Positions 49,101-61,176 are shown, numbered from the stretch's first letter. The stretch: DNA of 64,000 bases from Chaunax sp. Z400 (GCA_037577475.1 CM075202.1:10805501-10869500), one strand, 5' to 3'. Numbers and translations are program-made. Notes: a model not told the origin generated them from the sequence alone.

Positions 49101-50631
49101 GAGTTCACACAGAACGTCAGGCCTGAATAAAGGCACAATAGGTCTGCCTTGGAACAAACTGTGTAAAAGGAGCAGGAGAACGAAATTAGCCAACTATGTT
49201 GCTTTTTATGACATCACTTGAGGCAAGTGAGCAGATCTATCTAGAGATGGATGAGGCTTTATAAAACTTTTTTTTCCACATATTATGCAACAGCTTTTCC
49301 CAAGACCTGTAAACAGACTTTGATGTGTAAAATCAACAGAGTTCTGGTTAAAGTTTGAATTTGAATTCCAAAATACACACCACTGTAACACCTAAACACT
49401 TACCTTTGTCTCCTCGGGAGGTGGAGGTGGTGCTGGTGGCTCCTCTTTTGGAGGGGGTGGAGGAGGTATGCCTTTCGGCAGTTCTGATGGAGGAGGAGGA
49501 GGTACAGCATGCTCTGGGGGTGGTGGTGGCACAGGACTATCACCCCCTTTTTGATTCTGTTTGGCTTTCTCTTGTTTTAATTTCTGTAGATTTTGAAGAT
49601 GTTGTTTGTACCACAGTTGCTGTTTCTCCTGGGTGAAACAATTGCATGGACATCTGTCAGACATTGCAGAAAAAGAACCTTTCACTTTATTCACAATTTC
49701 ACAAATACCGATTTTTTTGATTTAATGACTTTACAGACCTTAGTGTTACTTTTCTTACTGACATTGCACATTATAAAGTTTAAACTAATTTCATATTGAC
49801 CATATTAAACATCTATAATACCAAGCTAAGCTTTTCTGATTAATAACCTCATTAATTGTTCTTTATGTATTGATGTTCTGTGTTTTATCAAGTCTAAACA
49901 ACAAACAACAACAGTTAAAATTTGTAAACAAGCTGAAATGAATTGCATAGTAATAAGAAAGACTTTCCCGCTATACAAATAATAATCAGTAACCTCAGGC
50001 TGTACACATGTGTGACATCCCAGATTCTAGACTGGACAGTAAAGACACAATAGACAAATGACATTACCTGCAAAGGTGAGGATTTGTCATCTTTTGTCGT
50101 GGATGTATGTTTCTGATTGGCCTCTTTCGCCTGAGAACCGTTGTTGTCTGGTGGCTTTGCTGACGGGGGCTCTGGAGGGTGAGGAACCGGTTGAGGCTCG
50201 TTGGGTTGCGTTGGAGGCGGAGGAGGCTGGGGGTGACCCTGCTGAGGAGCAGGGGGACCTATCAGTGGCTGGCCAGGAGTCTCATCTTGTTTATAGTACG
50301 GCTGAGTTCCAACACCGCTGTCTGAATGTCCTGGTCCTTCTGGACGCCACGATGTCCCTGAATACCCTCCTGGGTGTCCAGCACCGAAAGCATTAGCATG
50401 ATTCCCATGGTGTAAGACAGACTGGAGCTGTTTCTGATGCAGCATCTGCAGCTGCTGCAGCTGCTGGAGGTGTTGCTCCTGCAAGCTGGAGAACAGCGAG
50501 TTGTTGGATGGGGCCTCGAAGCCACCGAATCCCGCTGCCTGCCCTGCGTTGCCCCCAACGGGCTGCTGCTTCCGGGGCCCAGACCCTCGTTGCGACTGAG
50601 GTCCACCAAAATTTCCCCAAGAGGGGTACAT
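34155..50631 (-). CDS. ylpm1: YLP motif-containing protein 1, copy B (21 coding exons)
   Basis: Tandem paralogue of copy A with the same domain order. Coding exons in transcript order: 50068-50631, 49404-49628, 48280-48468, 47530-48080, 44607-47273, 44151-44274, 43781-43925, 43602-43691, 43312-43492, 43169-43192, 42878-43068, 42485-42639, 42335-42397, 42033-42152, 41696-41872, 41531-41614, 41342-41425, 41181-41255, 35637-35688, 34522-34643, 34155-34301. Their sum is 6,030 bases, 2,009 codons plus stop, all in frame. It starts MYPSWGNFGGPQSQRG and ends ALNRTKYF. The P-loop is the intact RGLPGSGKSH, and LDDYF, FFPFIILD and the C-terminal RVRW docking motif are kept. From the micro-exon on, exon lengths equal those of copy A. 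Odd points: the exon 3 donor is ambiguous (CAT-GTAG-GTAAAT), the 13-codon cassette exon is missing, and exon 17 reads WEPSPGHM where copy A has WEPLPRHM. It is probably a working gene, but the exon 3 donor leaves doubt. Confidence 0.92.
34644..35636 (-). other. intron of ylpm1 copy B holding a Tc1-like relic
   Basis: Homologous to the copy A intron 10114-11351. It is nearly identical up to about 34,693, then unrelated. It contains its own transposase relic, of another Tc1 subfamily and the opposite orientation. Confidence 0.75.
34850..35230 (-). mobile_element. Tc1/mariner-like transposase relic
   Basis: On the minus strand, at about 34,870-35,020, the sequence reads QQVNAPAHTTKTTKLWFERH, then after a one-base frame slip WPGQSPDRNPIENIWAHCKA, then a stop. 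This matches the Tc1 family blocks (QQDNAPxH and WPxxSPDLNPIENxW). The second catalytic Asp is Val here, while the last Glu is kept. Degraded continuation runs to about 35,230. Confidence 0.85.
37821..37890. mobile_element. 70-bp Tc1-type foldback (paired terminal repeats)
   Basis: The left arm TGTACAGTAACAGTCACG..TTTGGACACA and the right arm TGTGTCCAAACTTTTGACTG..TACTGTACA are inverted and almost touch. The string agtcaaaagtttggacaca is the known end type of a fish Tc1-like family. The whole element is little more than its two ends. Confidence 0.75.
39352..39545. mobile_element. MITE-like element with internal palindromes
   Basis: Begins GGGTGTTTTCACACCTACC. Inner parts are mutually inverted (CAGTTTGATCTGGACC with GGTCCAGATCAAACTG; CCGGACCAAGGTCCGG is itself palindromic). 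This resembles a dispersed teleost hAT-type repeat. The right border is unclear and it may extend to about 39,840, where sequence shared with copy A resumes. Copy A lacks it near 13,810. Confidence 0.65.
41181..42639 (-). other. P-loop kinase-like module exons of ylpm1 copy B
   Basis: Seven exons equal in length to those of copy A. The Walker A loop reads GLPGSGKSH, with the Ser that normally helps bind the magnesium ion. LDDYFMTEVEKVQKDPDTGR, FFPFIILDTVNDRVKHFDQF and VYVAEITADTQTCAKRN are unchanged from copy A. The last exons encode MVRLDVRSLLQDAAIEEVEM and DDEPKEPKGEDEEEGDL. Confidence 0.87.
43169..43192 (-). CDS. ylpm1: 24-base micro-exon of ylpm1 copy B
   Basis: Same borders and length as the micro-exon in copy A (TTCAAG / CAG-GTACTA), encoding TQSMVDD. 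Its retention in both copies argues that it is real. Confidence 0.75.
44607..47273 (-). CDS. ylpm1: long low-complexity exon of ylpm1 copy B
   Basis: A 2.67-kb open exon. It begins NNPRFDQPHQGF with degenerate RFDQPxxxFDGPP units (47,040-47,270), then the S/K/P-rich stretch, the acidic SYEEFGGEESEVPPEEMW block, the GRGGPP array (about 45,770-46,160), and the charged RDRERASLERDFPPR tail. The RFDQP repeats are less uniform than in copy A, so the copy A repeats look recently homogenised. Confidence 0.9.
45770..46160 (-). repeat. coding array of GRGGPP(P)M units, copy B
   Basis: 21- and 24-base units as in copy A, with different order and variants (including GVPPPMGRG, GPLMGRG and GPPSGRG). The open frames seen on the plus strand here are shadows of this array. 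Confidence 0.85.
48469..49403 (-). other. intron of ylpm1 copy B with a probable inserted element
   Basis: Lies where copy A has its cassette exon and two introns. Roughly 48,570-49,170 is more GC-balanced than its flanks, has no match in copy A, and has loosely inverted ends (agcctttttcatactgag versus reverse complement ctccttttacacagtttg), suggesting a non-autonomous transposon. No 39-base exon like that of copy A was found. Confidence 0.5.
49629..50067 (-). other. first intron of ylpm1 copy B
   Basis: 439 bases, donor CAG-GTAATG, acceptor TTTCACCCAG. Unlike its copy A counterpart in most of its length. Nothing else is recognised. Confidence 0.6.
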
Positions 50632-50924
50632 TGTTACATAGGATAAGCGGTGTACACGGCCTTTGTGTTCAAGTACAGCTATAAAAGCTACCAGCTAACG
50701 TTGACCGACCTTAATGATCTATAGCTAAAGTTACATTTTTATTTCCCGGCTGAGTCGGGTTATACTAAAGAAAGATTATAAATACTACATCTAAAATAAG
50801 AAACAATTATTCTTTTTCAAAGAAATGTAGAACTTGTGTAACGATTATATCATTCAAGTGCCGACGATACGCTACAAGGCGCACACTGATTACGTAAGCA
50901 CGCAAGGCGTCATCAGTGAAGGAT
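50632..50924 (-). promoter_or_regulatory. 5' flank and probable promoter of ylpm1 copy B
   Basis: Short flank between the start codon and the LINE 3' end. It shares elements with the copy A flank (acggcctttgtg before the ATG; a cgtcatcagtga piece near 50,905). No TATA box is visible. Any distal promoter parts have been separated by the LINE. Confidence 0.45.
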
Positions 50925-51720
50925 TCTTCTTCTTCTCTCGGATTCCTGGCGGATCGCAAACAAAAATTTTAAGGTGCATACCGACACCTACTGTACAAGA
51001 ATGTGGAACATCATGTCATTGCTATTTTCAAATTCTACCAATAAAGCCTTGTGTCACTTAAGAAAGTAAATAGTGCCTTCCTGGTGTTAATTACCCCCTC
51101 TCCTTCTGTTCCCAGTATCCCCATCAGATTCCACTCCCATCCCGTCTCTCAGACTTTATCCTGTAACCTTTCTCTTTCCAATTCATACATGTTACAATAC
51201 AATATGATATGTTCAACATTTTCTTTAACTCCACAGTTCTCACACTTATCACTGTCCCTTTTCCCCATTATAACCAAAGTGCTATTTATTCCTGTATGAT
51301 CCAATCTGAGTCTTGTTATGATGATTTCCTCCCTTCTGTTCTTTTCTTTATAGTTCTTTGTTATGGCAGACTTCTGTATTTTGTAATACCCCCTTCCTTT
51401 CTGGTCTTCTTCCCACTTTTTCTGCTATATCCCCATTCCTTTGTTCTTAATCACTGCTTTTCCTTCTCCCTTTCCAAGCGGAACTCGTACTGTTGTTTCC
51501 TTTTGCAATGCATTTTTTGCCAGTTTATCCGCACACTCGTTCCCTTTTAGTCCCTCATTCGCTGGAACCCAGCAGAACTGTACATCTATCCCACCTCTGA
51601 GAAGTCTAAGTAAACTATGGTAAAGATCAACGATTAAATCGTCTCTGACAGTTTTTGTTGATTGTATGCTTTCCAGGGCAGCTAAAGAATCTGTGCAGCT
51701 ATTACTGTCATCCTGTATTT
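50925..51720 (-). mobile_element. LINE retrotransposon 3' fragment with RNase H (I-superfamily-like)
   Basis: On the minus strand from about 51,720: SCTDSLAALESI, VQFCWVPANEGLKGNECADK (RNase H core, family WVPAHxGxxGNExAD), then RLRLDHTGINSTL and the C-terminal knuckle CENCGVKENVEHIILYC. The 3' end at about 50,925 finishes in AGAAGAAGAAGAA, the short repeated tail of such LINEs. The His of WVPAH is Asn and the frame carries breaks, so it is inactive. It is 5' truncated and points toward the ylpm1 copy B start. Confidence 0.88.
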
Positions 51721-54700
51721 ACATTTGATTTTTTTTCTTTTTCTTAAACTGTAATGTAATGTAATTTGTGATTGTTTTTCACTACATGTAATACTCTGAT
51801 ACTTCATGTACTATTTATTTGTACTGTACTATCTCTATATTTTGTGTTATCAATAAAAAGGTTGTTTTTCTTTTTCAAAGGGCCTGTGTTGATCTTTTTT
51901 TCTGAGTGATAGTTTCCCTGTAGTGGTCATATTCCAAATGTTATGACGGTGTAATGATGTGATGGAGAAAAACTTCACAAAATCAAACATTTATTTCATA
52001 TATTGATCATTGTCCAGTAAAGAGTCTCAAAAAGAAAGTTCAGGTCAGACGTCATGAGTATTGTAATAATATCCTATATTTTCACCAACTCACTAAATCA
52101 ATATACACCATTAGGTAAAATAATGAAAATGCAACCCACAAAGCAGGTCTTAAAATAAAATAAGAAATATGTGCTAAAATGTGTTCAGAGGTGATTTTTG
52201 TCCATTATGCTCTTGGGATTTTCACAGCAAATGCTGAGCAGCTAACACTGGATCTGTGCTTTCACCACAAGAGGGAGATGTTTACAATGACATTTGTACC
52301 TCACAAGGAACCCATTGGCTGTAAAAAAAAAGAAAAAAAAGTAATTGTGGCTCATATGAAACGGCAACAACATCAACAATAATAAAATAATAAAAGTAAT
52401 TAATTTTTTTCTCTTCTACTAATTTTTAGCTCTAAAATATTGCATTGGAATAAATGTTTCAGACTGCTAATTAAAGTAATATAAAATTATCTTAATAGAA
52501 ATAACTGCTCTGATTAAATTAGATGACATATGTGTGAATAAATTAAAAAAGAAACGGAGATAGGATAGGCCCACAGCATGTGTTCATAAAGTCTACAGTA
52601 TGTTGTCAGAGACGCAGGGACCAACTGTGTGAGTTCAGACTGTGTTTAGCAACAAGACAGGGTGGGGAGGAGAGTAGTGGGAGGTAAAGACCAGTGACTT
52701 TAGGTTGCCCTTGAGGTCTGATACACATAAGAGTATTTTTTTCTTAAGATCACCAGTAAATCTGTATTAATTTTGACCAGAACCACTTAAAAAGAATCGT
52801 TAAAGCGGATTAATCAAGCCCGTCCTGTTTAATGTCTCCCGTTAATTAGTTTGTCAGCAGTGTTTTAATATCGCCTAATGACTTCATATTTCACTGATGA
52901 CATTAAAGGGGTGTTAAAAGAGGGGAAATGGCCCATTCAGGATTCAGTTCTTTCGCTTAAGACACCCTCGATGAATCAGACAAGGTCACAGAAGCCTAGC
53001 CTTTAGGGAGAGATACATTATCAGGGGACGGGGCTGGGAGAAATCCCATAGAGGAAGCTTTCTCCCCTCTTAAACAGCATGACGGGCACAATGTGATACA
53101 GTTATGTCTTGAAACAATACACTGCACAGGGAATTCATGATACAGCTTAGTGCAGCCCTGCTGTATAGGATGGTAGGATAGCCCAACACTGTACAATCAT
53201 AACGCTGAGCACTTATGTCTGATGCTTTTCGGATGAGAGGAGTGATTGTTATACTGTTCATTTGTAGTGTAATAATAACAATATCATTTGAAGCATTTCT
53301 CGACCATTTTGATGAATATGAGAGAAGAAAACAGTCTAATATTTTCCGACGCTTTAGAAGTTTGCCCCTTTTAGACTTCATCAGCACTTTCTAAAGCGCA
53401 AGAACAAAGAAATCAGAAATCGTAAAGTTGTAGCTCACCGTATTGAGGACACTGCATTTTCTCTGTGATGAAAATCCTATGTTAAACAAAATGCTCAATG
53501 GAGGCTAATGGATCCTGAACAAGTCCATGCACTGCTTCCAAAATGCTTTGTTTGACAAATCAATTTTCCCATAACCTGGTGAGGAGAAAAGTGATGCAGA
53601 TTGATCGCCCCCCCTGACTTTGTTTTCCAGAATATTGTTTGATGGCTGGATAGATTAATTGGTATGACATTTGAAAGCCTTCTCTTGACTGTCAGCATCC
53701 AAGCCTCTGTACACCAATCGAACTTCAGTCTAATTGTCTCCTCTATAATACCTCACTTCACAAATTAGAGACTGTGCCTATAAACTATTCCCAATATAAG
53801 ACTCAAACAACATCACACTGCTCAATCGGACACTGGTTTGAATAGGGGTGATGCTGCGCTGATAAGATAAAGCGCATTAAAAGGCATCACCCAAAGTGCT
53901 GCGCCAGCACATCTCCTTGTCAGCACAGTAGATCTGAAATGTACAAATAAAATCCTAGCAGCTGCTCCAAGTAAACCCAGTCGAGACCTGTTTTTTACAG
54001 CAGTTCTTACTATTTGAATTTTATGGCAGCCTAATTTAAATTAGGACAACAGTGAGGAACTCAAATGGAAAATTATTTAAATCTTTGTCTTTTTTGCTCA
54101 GTCAGAAATGCACAGCAATAATAAAATGAGTGCCGAATTTAACTTTACTGCTTCAGTTTCAGGGTTTCAGTTTCAATTGTGCTTCCTCACTGTCACACTG
54201 CTTATTAATACATCTGAATAGAACAGAGTCGCTGTTAATGTTAGTAGCAACACCTTTATGGGCTTTATGTCAATTTACTGTATAATGTTATACAATATGT
54301 TTTTGTACAGCTGCATTTCTTCCACTGGTTTTATTGTGAGATTTATTCTTTTCTCTGGTTGAATTTGCAATGGAGGCAAGGACCGCTTTACCAAAAAACT
54401 GTATTCTTATATGATTTTTGCATCAATGTAATTAAGCGCCTTTATCTATTTATGAAATTCACTGGATTAGATTGTTGTTGTTTTAAAAAAAATATTTTAA
54501 TGGATTTTCTGAAGAAAAAAACCACTATTAACGTATAGTGTATATTATACCACAAATTAAATGAAATATTCTAATAATACCGATATTGCCCACATCTAAT
54601 TCAATGTAGCTATTAGTCCTGCTGTTTCATAGATAAAATACAGAAGCACACATGGACTGGCCCTGACTTTTTTTTTTTTTGTCAGAGCACTTACCTTAGC

Positions 54701-57670
54701 ATTTACCTTACCTCTACCTTTACTTCATGCATAACAATACACACAAAAAAATAGATTTATATCGAGCAGTAAGCTTTGCTAACTAACTAACTCTAGTGGT
54801 TGCTTCGCAAACAGTTGAAGAAAATTAAAAACTTCACCTTGTAAACAAATTGTTTTGGTCCCGATACAGAATTAACTGTTTCCACACAAAGGAAGAGGGA
54901 GACAATCAGGTCTAAAACACAAAAACAATCAATAATGTGTGGTCTATAATCTAGTTATTTTTCTACATAAAAATGTATTGTATCAAAGAAGACTGGAGTT
55001 GGTGAGGTTATCTGCCCTCTACAATTCATCACCATTTCTTTATCATTCACAATGACTAATTGCCTGACTTGACTTCAATTTTGTGGGCTGGTTTCCTCAC
55101 AGAGCAAGCTGCTCGGCTGCCCACCTCCCTTCACTCGCCGCACCTCCCTATCACCCCAACACACCCACTTGCCTTTGAAAAACTGTAATTGAATGAGTTT
55201 ATGTCGTCAAATTGATTAATCATATTAATTTGTACTTATTAGTGGGATGGTTGAAACCGATGACAATTAGATTAATGAAATGAGTTAATTCTTGCTACCC
55301 ACACTATACTCTCAACTATAACGAACCAAAAAAAAAAAAAGCATAGAAAGGTATACTGTTATGACAAAATTGGCAATCAAGATTTGGCTGCTAATTGAAT
55401 GTCTGCTTTTATTAATGATGAGGTTTATAAAAAGACCTTGACAAAGGAATATTAATTGATTAATCAAAGGGCTCCAAATTAAAGGGGGGTATACAAAGCA
55501 GAGGTCTGAAAATCTCCCTCACATTTGACTGTGAATAATGTTGCAGTATCTCTCATAACCAATAAACTAAATTTACTGGCATCTGACCATGCTATATGTA
55601 TTTGCCTGCTGACCGATATATTTGTGAAATAGGTTATGGAGATTTCTAGTGTGGGAAAAAAAACCAACAACTTCATGTTATTTTCTTTCAGTATACTGTG
55701 GTTAAAACAAGTGCATACCATGACAGCAGATTTTTCTGTATAACTATATTTTCCAAGACATTGATACAATAATGTCATCCTTATTACTCTGAGGAAGAAG
55801 TCAGAACAAAATGTTGAGATGATAAAGAGGCTCCTCTGCAGTAAAGCATTGCACAGACTGAGGCTCTCGACACTTTACAGTAAAGCTGGTAGTTGTCTGA
55901 CCACAGATCAGTTCTGCAGGGAGCCACGTGTCCCTGTGGGACTGTAGCCATACATTCATCATGCCCCGTTTGCATGTTTTGGAAAAGCGAAATCCATATA
56001 AATATATGTAAATATAAGTAAACCGAGTGTGAGATCCCTGGAGTCGATAGACTGCTTTGAATCTCATTACGCAACAAGCTGTCCGGTGGTTATAAACGAT
56101 GCTCATGAAAGAGAAGTGATTGCTCGATATGATAAAGATGAAATGTAATAGTTTATGCCACCATGAATCTGATGGTAACGTCCAGACTATTAGAAAGGCT
56201 GATAAGAGCATTTATGACTATTTGCTTTTGTCATAAAGGAAAGTAGGGTGTTTGATTAATATGAGCAGCTGGCTGGCCACAAGTTCAACAGATTGTGTTG
56301 TTGCATATAACTTACACAGGCAGTAATGGGCCGGTTTATATACTAAAAAGTGAGCTGTCACACAGGTGAGATAAGCAGAATTATGACTAACACGCTGTGC
56401 ATTTAGAAAGTAGAATGCTGGATATGCATGCTGTGTAAATGTAGGTGAGTAATGATTTTGTTTTCACAGAAGAAATATTAACTTAGATGGCAAGATGCTA
56501 TCAGCTCATGTGGGCTATACGAAAGTGTAAAATGGGTTGGTTTCCGCATTCAAAAAAACATATAAATCTCGCTCACACTTATGCTGCAGGAATGGATTAC
56601 ACCATAACTTCACCCACTCAATCTTTATACTCGGTCAGCATTTTTCACACACTTATTTAGAGTCTATCATATTTACCCTATTCCTCCATATGCAGGGAAT
56701 TCTTGCCAGTGAAAAAGGGGAACTCCATTGAGTTTACACATCAAGGTCTTTTAACAGGTCAGGGAATAGGAATGAGAATTATATATATTAAAAAAAAGTC
56801 GTATTAAGTCTCACATCACTCTAGATGGAGTTGTAGCAAAATTTGCTGAAATGCCTCAAGTGATGTCACTTGAGTCAATGTAAATTGGGGCTGAAGACAA
56901 TAAAAATGAACATATCTGGCATATGATACCTGTATTACACAAATACCTGACCAAAGACTTGGTGACTGAGTTGCATTATGGGTAATGTTGGTAGGAAGAA
57001 GAAAGTGTGGAATTAGCAAGATGCTGAAAATGCTCCCATTCCAAAGTCCCGTTTTGGCCCTCAGTGGCATTTTGAGAATGCACCTGGAGGTTAAAGGCTG
57101 TTTGCCAGGGGATGGGTCCAGTGAATGCTGTGGCATCTGACTGAGAAGCTGTAAGCTACATAAGTAATCATAAACATGGTCCATTAAAACTGCTGCAAAG
57201 AGGAATATCGCACAAAAAGCTGATGCCTGAGATATGGTAATACAATCCTTCAAAGATGCAGAAAAAATGTTTTATTTATGATAAATCACTTTTAAAAATG
57301 CATGCCATCTGGTCTTTATTTGGGGAATTCCAACCTGATGCATATTATTGTACAAAGCAGAAATAGCTAATTTAGTGACCATGAAGAACTGTGTGCACAG
57401 ATCTCCGACTGATTTCTTATCAGACACCAAAAACATTCAAACATAACAGACAGGAGATCCTCACAGTAATAAGATACTGCTTTATACACCTATTAAAGCT
57501 CATAATCTGCATTTTTACTAGAAAGGACAATTTCCATGACTAAAGTCCTAAAATACAACATGCAGCTACACTGGCCCTAGTTTGACATGAGAGACACCAA
57601 ATATATCGTACAATTATATATTGTTTTTTCTTGCAAATAACCAGGATTTCACAAAGGGAGCTCTGTAATT
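51721..57670. other. intergenic DNA without recognised genes
   Basis: AT-rich. An aataaa in a T/A-rich setting near 51,851 looks like the 3' end of an old transcript or retrocopy, but no coding part precedes it. Short open frames (for example 53,070-53,387, 55,801-56,211 and 56,816-57,253) have no recognisable domain, low-complexity bias or paralogue. Segments around 52,790-52,920 and 55,195-55,300 are dense in TAAT/ATTA cores (see findings). Confidence 0.6.
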
Positions 57671-57958
57671 AGGGCCTTAAGTAACAATATTTTTTGTCAA
57701 CTAATCTGCCTATTATTTAATCCCATTATTTTATCAAATATTCTATTAATCTGTTGCCTTGTAAAATGTTAGAAATCAAAATGGTGAACAATAAAAATGG
57801 ACATTATATAAAACAGCAAAAAGCAGAAATTGCGGTGCTGCAACCTCCCAGTTTTACTTGATGAATTACTTAAATAATTACTCAATAATAAAAAAAATAG
57901 TTGTCTGCACGTCAAATCAATTAATCAATCAGTTGACTAAATGTTTGCAGCTCTAGCT
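57671..57958. mobile_element. degenerate dispersed MITE
   Basis: The right end tgtttgcagctctagc, with inner blocks gtcaactaatctgcctatta, aaatgttagaaatcaaaatg and atcaattaatcaatcag, matches the layout of a widespread teleost repeat that starts AGAGCTGCAACTAA. It is degraded and the borders are approximate. Confidence 0.6.
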
Positions 57959-60900
57959 GTTAGTTTTCCTTAATATTAGGAAGCACATAAACAGGGTGGA
58001 TGTGCACTTCAACAACTCTGAAATGAACAAAGTGAATCTGCACACTGGACACCCACAGGATGATGTTATTGGATGTCCATTTGCCAATACCTGCCTGCAA
58101 CTCCAGATCCATAAAGGCCCCAGATCATCCTCGACTGTAACACTCAAACAGAGAATCACCCAACAATTGACCACTCACATTTGGACCCAACCCCATAGGT
58201 TTCATGATACTGATATCCCACTGATAGGGTCCAAACCTCTCTGTCCTGAAGGTATTGACAGCCATCAATGTTAGACTTGATCAAATGCTACAGCACCAGT
58301 CAGAGGCCATCAGTGGTCAAGGCATCCTCATCGGCAGGATCTATCGTCTCTATTTACACAGTCCATCCTCTTTAAACTGTGTTATTGATCTTGGCCTAGG
58401 TCATGGAGGTTTGGCATCAAGGTAGCGGTGAGGTGGAGGGGTGGAGGATGGAGAGAATAAGGACACAGAGGAAGAGGTTTCCCCTGGGTGTCTCTAGTGC
58501 CAGTTTCCTCCTATTTAGCATTTGACCCTGGTCTTGGCTTTACTGCTCAATGTGGCTGCCTCATTTTCAGCATATAGTCAATGGCTGCCAATATTGTGAA
58601 TGAAGACTCGTCACTGCTCTTCAGCAAAAGCTAAAAAATGCTAAAAAAGCTAAAAAACACAAACTAATGTGATATATCGGAGCTCAAAGGTTTCGTTGTT
58701 TTTGTGGTCATTCTTTTCCTCCAAATTCCTTTAGCTGATTTTTGTCAAGTTAAAGACGATGCCAGACAACAGCTTCGTTTTCATATCAGAGTGACAGGTG
58801 CTCTGTATGACCACACTCGCTGTTCAATTATGGGCATTTCTTTTTCTGGTTGCCTGTTGCTGTCGTTATTTTAATGCTCTGCGCTTCAGTCCATTAGATA
58901 CACCACTGCCCGTGCAGAGCTGATAAACCATCTGGCCAGGCTCTTGAAACAGATAGCAGCCTCTTAATGGAGTGAAAAAGTAAAAGCAATTAATGTCACA
59001 TTAGCACATCACTAATAAGGCCTGCCCTCCAGTATGCTGCAGCCAGTATAATCGCTCGGTTCAGACCGAGATGCTCTCCAACAACCCTCCACCGTTAGCG
59101 CAGATGAGTCGTGAACAAGGCCGTGTTAGGAGAATCAATTTGCACAAATAACTGAACCCTTTCAAATCGATGTCAATTTCTTCTTACAATATTCTTTTAA
59201 CATGAAAAAAATTTGGACTCTTGTTTTAGCAACATTAACATTCATTTGCAGTTCTGTGTGAGGCCACTTGACAAATATAAATCCATTATTCCCTCTGTTT
59301 GTTTTTTATTCACATGATCTTTGGTTTCCACCAACCCCTGAAAAAAATATTTGGTCATTCAGTTGCAGCTTTTTGCTAACGTTGCCTGCCTGCTTGTTGT
59401 TGGTGGGCACGTTCACTGCGTTCACTGTGTGTAACACTTTTGATTTAGTTTAACATGTGCTGGTTAGCACGAAACACAGAGTGCAGGTGAAGCTGATGGG
59501 AATGTTTCGCAGGCATTTGCTCATAAAGTATTGGAAAAACTGACATTCCGACCTGATGGCACAAGCTGGAAAATCAATGAAATGATCAATGAGTAAAATA
59601 GATGAAGAGAAACCCAAATGATTGGAAAATCATTGCATAAAGCAGCACATTGTTGAAAAACACACAAACACATTTAATTTTGTTTCGTTTGTAAAATATA
59701 TGTTATGCCATTCTCTATCACAAACATGGCACCTACTGCATGTAGTAGCTGCGTGAGAGTCAGTCTTATGAATCCCCCACACTGTTGTCATGACCTCCCT
59801 CACTTTAAGCTCTTGTCTTTGGACTGTATTGCAAACTTTGCACAACAGCAGCCCCATCCCCAGAGCTTTCCCCCGAAACAATACATGCCCTCTCTGCTTT
59901 GAATGAGACTGGGGTTTTAAGATATGGCTTAATTGTTGTCTTTTCTCCGTGTTTAATTATAAAAACACCAAAGCCCTGTCATTGCTGCTGTCTAATTCCA
60001 CCATGTTCCGCTAATTATGTTGTGTTAATAGAGCTTTTTCTTTTGCAGCGTCACACTCATTAACTCAGCGGTGACACTGCCCTTGATTGGATAACAGGCC
60101 ATTAAGTCACTTTTCTTTGATTAGAATTATTGTGTCTTTATAAACATCAGCCTTGACACTAACTGATTCAAAGCACATGAAACGACAAAAACCACAGCTT
60201 TTACCCTGGTGTGTGTGTATATTACCTTTTGTGGTGGTCCTCCCTCTATTACAGACACGAGTAAAATCTAAAAAGTAAAGATCATTCAGATTTTCAAACT
60301 TAATATTGCTGATTTAAGTCCATAATTAAAAAACAGAGCTGCATATACCAATGCAAAGAAAGCATACATTGACGCCTTGCATATTTGGCTGACATGTCTC
60401 TGGCTGCTGCATGCTCTTGTATCAGATACACAACTCTATAGGTGTAAAAAGGAACTGTCTGGGAGAAGCTCTAGGAACCCTGAATATGTCAGACACTGCA
60501 GTGTCATAGTTCACAATGAATGGGCGCCTTTTTTCACCATTTCCCTCTTTTTGTTGTGATCCTCTCGGGACCAGAGCACAGCGGTCATGCCATGAACTGA
60601 TAAGAAATTATTTAGATCTGCTTGTTAAGTACAAACACTGATGTACAAACTGATGTGTCCCTCCAAACTTAAAAGAAAGTAAGGTAGTAAGGTTGGCCTT
60701 GTTGCCAAATCAATAACGCTGGATGGCTCCATCTCAAAGCAGATCTCCATTTAACATAAGGCCCAGTATAGACTGCAAACATGCTAACGCCACCACTACC
60801 TTCCAATCCCCAGTACCCCTGTTCCCATACCCACACATGCCCTCAATTACCCTATGAGCACCACATGTGCAACATCATTAATAAGATCCTCTAATAATGG

Positions 60901-61114
60901 TGGCGAGCTCCATTGGCCGTGAGTGAGATTTGACTAATTACTGTAATTGTATTGGAGTCATGCTCATTAAATATGAAAATTGTGTTCTGTGAAATGAATG
61001 GGGCTTCATGATCACTCTTGTTCAGGACAGGCAAAAAATAAATTAGAGAACAGTTTCTCATTGTGCAATTAACTGCAGCACACACAGCTACCTGCCACAC
61101 CCCACGGTCTGGTA

Positions 61115-61115
<1 letters not shown>
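57959..61115. other. intergenic DNA without recognised genes
   Basis: No coding exon, RNA gene or full element recognised. Stretches at 58,880-59,010, 60,000-60,150 and 60,890-61,090 look less AT-monotonous and carry TAATTA/ATTA homeodomain cores and TGACA-type sites. They are candidates for conserved non-coding elements only. Confidence 0.5.

Positions 61116-61176
<61 letters not shown>
61116..61176. repeat. (GT)n microsatellite
   Basis: About 30 uninterrupted GT units. It accounts for a histidine/threonine open frame on the minus strand. Confidence 0.97.

Noticed and set aside
28061..50930. The two blocks as misassembled haplotypes
   Set aside because: Many introns are diverged beyond recognition, the insertions differ, and one prox2 is decayed, which is too much for alleles. 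Long reads would settle it.
53070..57253. Open frames of 97-145 codons in the intergenic region
   Set aside because: No start context, splice partner, domain or paralogue. Their lengths are expected by chance in this composition.
61116..61176. Histidine/threonine repeat protein on the minus strand
   Set aside because: Simple translation of a (GT)n microsatellite.
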